Shown piece by piece: positions 59,646 through 64,000 of a stretch of 64,000 bases of DNA. The DNA lies in assembly GCA_022818135.1 (NCBI GenBank), contig JAFMSR010000015.1, positions 18,118,569 through 18,182,568 of the forward strand, given 5' to 3'. Positions within the stretch are counted from its first letter, which is position 1. The number at the start of each line of letters is the position of its first letter. The position numbers and the translations under genes were made by a program. The notes below the pieces were generated by a model. That model ran no database searches, was not told where the DNA came from, and saw only the letters and a list, made by a program, of their open reading frames with translations. The stretch is from Saxidomus purpurata (taxonomy: Eukaryota > Mollusca > Bivalvia > Venerida > Veneridae).

Positions 59646-61296
59646 AGAAACATGGCAAAAAAGGCCTTCCAGTATTATAACGTGATATAACCACAAATAA
59701 ATCATAAAACAAATACGACATAGTATTACTAAACTTTTGACAAAGGCAAATTATTGAAGATATATACGAAATCTTGCTGTAATAAAATGAGCGAATAGCC
59801 GCTATTTCACCTCCCCAGGAATTCATTTTAATGCATGTATAGTATAAGGTCACGCGTATATAATTATACTACATATATTGGGATGTATCTCGCGTGGAAA
59901 ACAATCATTCATGACTCTCCCTAGACATAGGATTGGTCTGTACGGATTTTTCTGACGATTGAATTTTATTAACTGTACTTGGTGAGATTGAATTATTCTT
60001 GTGAGGTTTTTTTATTCATTACCAACCCCCAGGTCAGTTTTCTAAGAGTATGTTTTGAAAACATGAAAGTACTACTACTGGTATCACATTGTTTAAGTGT
60101 ACTGTTTTGCGCTATGTTATTAACACTATGCTACAAATAGGCCTGCCGGTTTTTAAAGTAGTGCATATACACAATTTTGATTTTGTTTTAATAGTTAGCA
60201 TAAATTTAAAAAGAAAATTTGATTGTTTTGATTGGATATGGAATATATCTCAACTCAAAGTGATACAATTTTCTCTTCGCGCTCGTGAAAATACTTCTCG
60301 GTGAGATATAGAGGATATTTGTATGTTTCAGTGAAATATCAACTTTATTTTTAATAAGTGAATACCATAAATTGATAATTTAAAATGTCAGTTTTTTGGT
60401 GTTCACGAGTGAAATAAAATTGATATTTCACTGAAACAAACAAATCTTTTTATTTTATTCTTTTCGCAAAATATTCAGGAAAATTTGGAATTATAGTATT
60501 TCTTATTCCCTGTGAAGAACCCCATAATGATTACTACCATCATTCCGGAAAACGCAACAAGAATAGTTCAACATTTTTTTATTATTTCAGATAAAAGTAT
60601 TTAAGAAGACATATCTTTCTTTCTCATACAACGAAACTGAACATCAATTCATTAGATATAGCACTTGAAACAGTCTGCACTTCGTCACACCATGAATCGC
60701 GGAGCTCATTCAGCTGTTCATTCGTTAAATAATGCTCGGTCCAGGGCTGACCAAAGTGCAAAATGTGTCACAATTAACTGCATTTGTGAATAATGAGCAA
60801 TTGTAGAGGTAGTTCTCCACTTTTTATAGGTGACATATAGGTTTCAGACCATGATCATACAAGTATTAAGAACATACTGTGAACATTGGATGGTGATGAA
60901 AAAAAAATGAAAATCAACTTTTTCTCAAATTTTGATTCAAAATTGCTATAAATAGATAGAAAATGATCTAACTAAGAACATGAATACAAACAACACTTTA
61001 TTTATTTCAAAAATTTCAAAAACAAAAAGTTTACAGCCATTTTTCGATTTTATGTAATGCTCTATCACCGGTAAATGAGGAGAAATATGTATCTCATAGG
61101 TGAGAAATTGGATAAAGCTAAGTATTTTAGCGTAATTAATCACTCACTGTCAATCATGTGTATGATACTTTTGTATGGAGGACGAGCTGGAGACTCTGGT
61201 TGTGTAATTATGGGACTTTTGTTTAGACTTTTTGATAAATGCTGTGTTTCGGAATTTCATGTAGTTAAAAAGTTTTTCGGCCAAAACAGTGAAAAT

Positions 61297-61972
61297 AACA
61301 AGAGCTGTCCCTCACAAGTGACGAATGCCCCCGAAAGAGGTGCCTCAGTCTGTGTCCTCTCCATGTGCTCAATAAATGTGCTATGTAAATTAAAAAATCC
61401 TTCCATGCATGACAGAGTAACCATGCATACAGTATTCCATTACTTTAAACACTAAGTGTGACCTTGACCTTTGATGTAGGGACTTGGGTCTTGCACGCGA
61501 CACATCTGCTTGATGTGCTAGACATTTGTGCTAAGTTATTTTAAAATCCTTCAAAGCATGGTAAAGTTATAGTCCGGAAACAAATGCATGCATATATACA
61601 GGATTCCATTACCTATTAACTCTAAGTATGACCTTGACCTTAGTGGTAGGGATGTGGGTCTTGCACGCGACACGTCATCTTGATGTGCTAGACATTTGTG
61701 CCAAATTATTTTAAAATCCTTCAATGCATGACAAACTTACAGTCCGGACACGAATGTGTGCATATATAGAGGATTCCATAACCTTCATACTCCAAGTGTG
61801 ACCTTGACCTTTGAGGTAGGGATATGGGTTGATGTGCTACACATGTGTGCCAAACTATTTTAAAATCCTTCAATGCATGACAGAGTTACAGGCCGGACAC
61901 GAATTTGTAAGTGGGGACGCACAGACGGACGGACGGACGGTGCGATTTTAATATGCCACCCTTCGGGGGCAT
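61297..61972 (-). mobile_element. Helentron-type (pearl/HINE) element
   Basis: ATGCCCCCGAA at 61325-61335 is inverted at 61962-61972. Outside the left copy lie a small TCAC-TT-GTGA hairpin and the terminus GACAGCTCTTGTT (minus strand), matching the element at 55127. Inside are three ~185-bp units (GTGACCTTGACCTTTGA, GGGTCTTGCACGCGACAC, AAAATCCTTCAATGCATGAC) and a GACGGACGGACGG run. Confidence 0.8.
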
Positions 61973-63009
61973 AAAAATGATATTTTCACTGCTTTGAAAC
62001 AGTGAAATATCAATTTTATTTTACCGATATATTTCATTATTTCACTGAAAAGAGTAAAATAAGTATTCAATATCCACATAAAATAAACAAATGTACTCTA
62101 TATACTGCATGGGTAATGCTGTTATGGTAGTATAAAAGCTGAAAGCTCATACAATACAGGCAACTACATTAGGTAAACTAAAACAGAAGAAGTTTTTATT
62201 AAACAGTGTTACCATTTTCATTTAGTTTTCTGCATTAGAACATTACAGCGTTTTCTTTATTCTCTCAATGCAAAAAAACAATTTGGCCCTTTCTGATTTT
62301 ATCGTGTTACATCATGGTTAGCGTCAAAGACGTGTCGCAAAACACAATATGAAAATGGTAACACTGTTTAATAAAACATTCTTCTGTTTTAAACTGAAAA
62401 AAACCAACACCAGCAACAACCACCACATCGTAATTCCTCCTACGCATTTCACACAGTCTGCCAAATCAACCAAATGTTAATAAAACGCCATAAAATGGGG
62501 TAATTTTGTTCATTACGATAACAGTTTTGATCTTTTAAAGCATTGCGACATTTTACTAAAATAACAGTGGCTAGCAAATTGCTTATTGCATATAAATGTC
62601 AACTGTACTTGCCCTTTCTATACAACTAATACTGTGATATTTCATAAATGCAGGCGTTAACCTTGTCAGCATATAATTTCAAATCATGCACAATCACATT
62701 TAATGTGTAATTATGGGACTATGGCCTTCAATTACCAGCGTTTATACCTTAATTTCTATGCACTTGGTGGGTTGTTTGACAGTTATACAAAGTTCCGAGT
62801 CAACTGAACTTGCTTCTAAACTTAGTCCTTCAGCCAGATTTAAATGAAACATTTTATGTTCACGAGTTCCAATATGCACAATTAGCTCCTAAATTTATAT
62901 GAACTCCTTTTTCTACCATGACTTCCCCTATAATGATGTTATTAGTTCCTAAATTTACAGGAAATATTTCCTGGTTCCTAAATTTATAGGAAATATTTCC
63001 TGCTTCAAG

Positions 63010-63434
63010 ATTCTGACCGCGAGTTCGCAATCGTGGACTGGACTAGTCAGGGTGACCTTGCATTTACTAACAAGGTCAGGTACCGCAATGGCCGGATTGT
63101 AATCCTTGAAGAAGGGTATTACTACGTCTATAGTCAGTTGTCGTTCTTGGAAGAGCTTGATACTCGGAATACCTCAGATACTGCTGTCCAATCCGTGTCT
63201 CATCATCTATATATGTACAATATTGTGTATCCTAACGGCGGAGAAGAACTACTGACCGAGAACACTATCACAACCTGCAGTTGCCGTGACAGATCTTTTG
63301 GGGAGTAAACGAGCAACCTAGGTGCCGTTTTTCACCTTCGGTTGGGTGACGAAGTTTTTGTGAAGGCTACAGCTTTGAGTCTGATAGTGAATGAACCCAA
63401 GCTAAACTACTTTGGACTGTTTAGAATCAGCTGA
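63010..63434 (+). pseudogene. TNF-ligand exon duplicate with premature TAA
   Basis: A copy of the terminal TNF exon 58851-59275, of identical length (425 bp) with no indel. A TAC codon has become TAA at 63306-63308 (after SFGE), removing the last third of the TNF domain, including the GAVF strand and YFGLF end. Other replacements include M to V before DWTSQG, Y to N in the RYRYG segment and L to R before GDEVF. The acceptor survives as CTTCAAG, but no in-frame upstream exons accompany it. Probably a dead or dying copy. Confidence 0.85.
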
Positions 63435-63744
63435 TGCACGTGCCACTTTCATTCTAGTGATGACTTGAAAAGTTTTTGAACTTTTACAAACAGCGTGCTG
63501 AAACATAGTTTACAGACAAATAGAATTGCTTTAAAAACACAATTCAAATGCTTTAATAGACCGAAAGTGAAAATTTAGCTAATGATAATGAGATATAGAA
63601 TGCTTATGTTAAATTTAGACAGACATCGTAGATGTTTTCCATTGAAAGCGCGGGTGTCCTTTCTGGGCGACAAAATATTTTTAAAACTTGCTCTTGTTAT
63701 ATTCTGATCCATGTTCTATAAGAAGTGTATCTAAATTTAATTTA

Positions 63745-63815
63745 AAAGTGGTAGCGCGTTCGTCTCAGGATCGGAGGATCCCGAGTTCAATCACCACCAG
63801 TGCCACGGCGATAGT
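63745..63815 (+). repeat. tRNA-like SINE head (family D), copy 2
   Basis: Duplicate of 59573-59645, with the same B box (CCCGAGTTCAATCACCACC), at the equivalent distance from the pseudogene stop. Confidence 0.5.
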
Positions 63816-64000
63816 CCTCGCAGAATTATGGCAAAACTGCCTGCCTGTATTATAACGTGATATAACCACAAATAAATCATAAACAAATACGACATATCAC
63901 GAAACTTTTGACAACGGCAAACTATTGAAGATATAACGAAGGCTTGCTGTAATAAAATGAGCGAATAGTCGCTATTTCACCTCCCCAGGAATTCCCTTTA

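Larger units (their letters stand above)
60018..64000 (+). repeat. partial tandem duplication of the TNF-ligand 3' region
   Basis: The segment starts with ACCAACCCCCAGGTCAGTTT, the end of TNF-ligand exon 2 plus its intron (original 57194 onward). It resumes near 62090 with the intron before the exon-like segment, and runs through the TNF exon, 3' flank and SINE to the window end (original to about 59867). The intervening 60130-62090 is not matched and holds a pearl-type element at 61297. Exon 1, most of exon 2 and most of the 79-bp exon-like segment are absent. Confidence 0.85.

Overview
This looks like animal nuclear DNA, most probably from a bivalve mollusc. It is AT-rich, its genes have many short exons, and the repeats are of types characteristic of bivalves: tandem-core Helentron-like 'pearl' elements, several tRNA-derived SINEs and decayed LINEs. 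Immune-type C1q and TNF modules fit the same picture. Nothing suggests bacterial operons, CRISPR or a virus.

Layout. (1) 1-11.6 kb: the 3' part of a minus-strand HAD-family 5'-nucleotidase-domain gene (NT5DC2/3-like). Ten exons are recognisable, and the gene continues off the left edge. Its introns hold a 48-bp minisatellite, SINEs, MITEs and a pearl-like tandem block with a SINE inserted in it. (2) 11.6-17.9 kb: no gene seen; MITEs and a LINE relic. (3) 17.9-18.84 kb: a minus-strand open reading frame of at least 312 codons, resembling DUF1838 proteins, cut by a 500-N assembly gap. (4) 19.3-22 kb: a degenerate satellite with a ~0.9-kb higher-order period, interrupted by a clean Helentron-type insertion. 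(5) 26.3-45.7 kb: an eleven-exon plus-strand gene whose exon phases all agree. It encodes a signal peptide, an LU (Ly6/uPAR) domain, a ShK-type domain, four TSP1 repeats and a C-terminal C1q domain. There is an in-frame TGA exactly where an LU cysteine is expected. The last intron is almost filled by a 12.5-kb inverted duplication of CAG/CTG-rich repeats. (6) 45.7-53.8 kb: no gene; LINE and hAT relics and three foldback structures. (7) 53.85-59.3 kb: a secreted TNF-superfamily ligand (signal peptide, coiled-coil stalk, TNF homology domain), followed by (8) 60-64 kb: a partial tandem duplicate whose TNF exon keeps its full length but carries a TAA stop.

The two best genes both end in a C1q/TNF-fold trimerising domain and both look secreted. 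The first combines recognition-type modules and the second is a cytokine-like ligand, so a role in innate immunity is a reasonable inference, though no shared pathway can be read from the sequence. Exon borders were placed by eye from splice signals, phase and family resemblance. Repeat borders are approximate unless terminal repeats or target-site duplications are stated.
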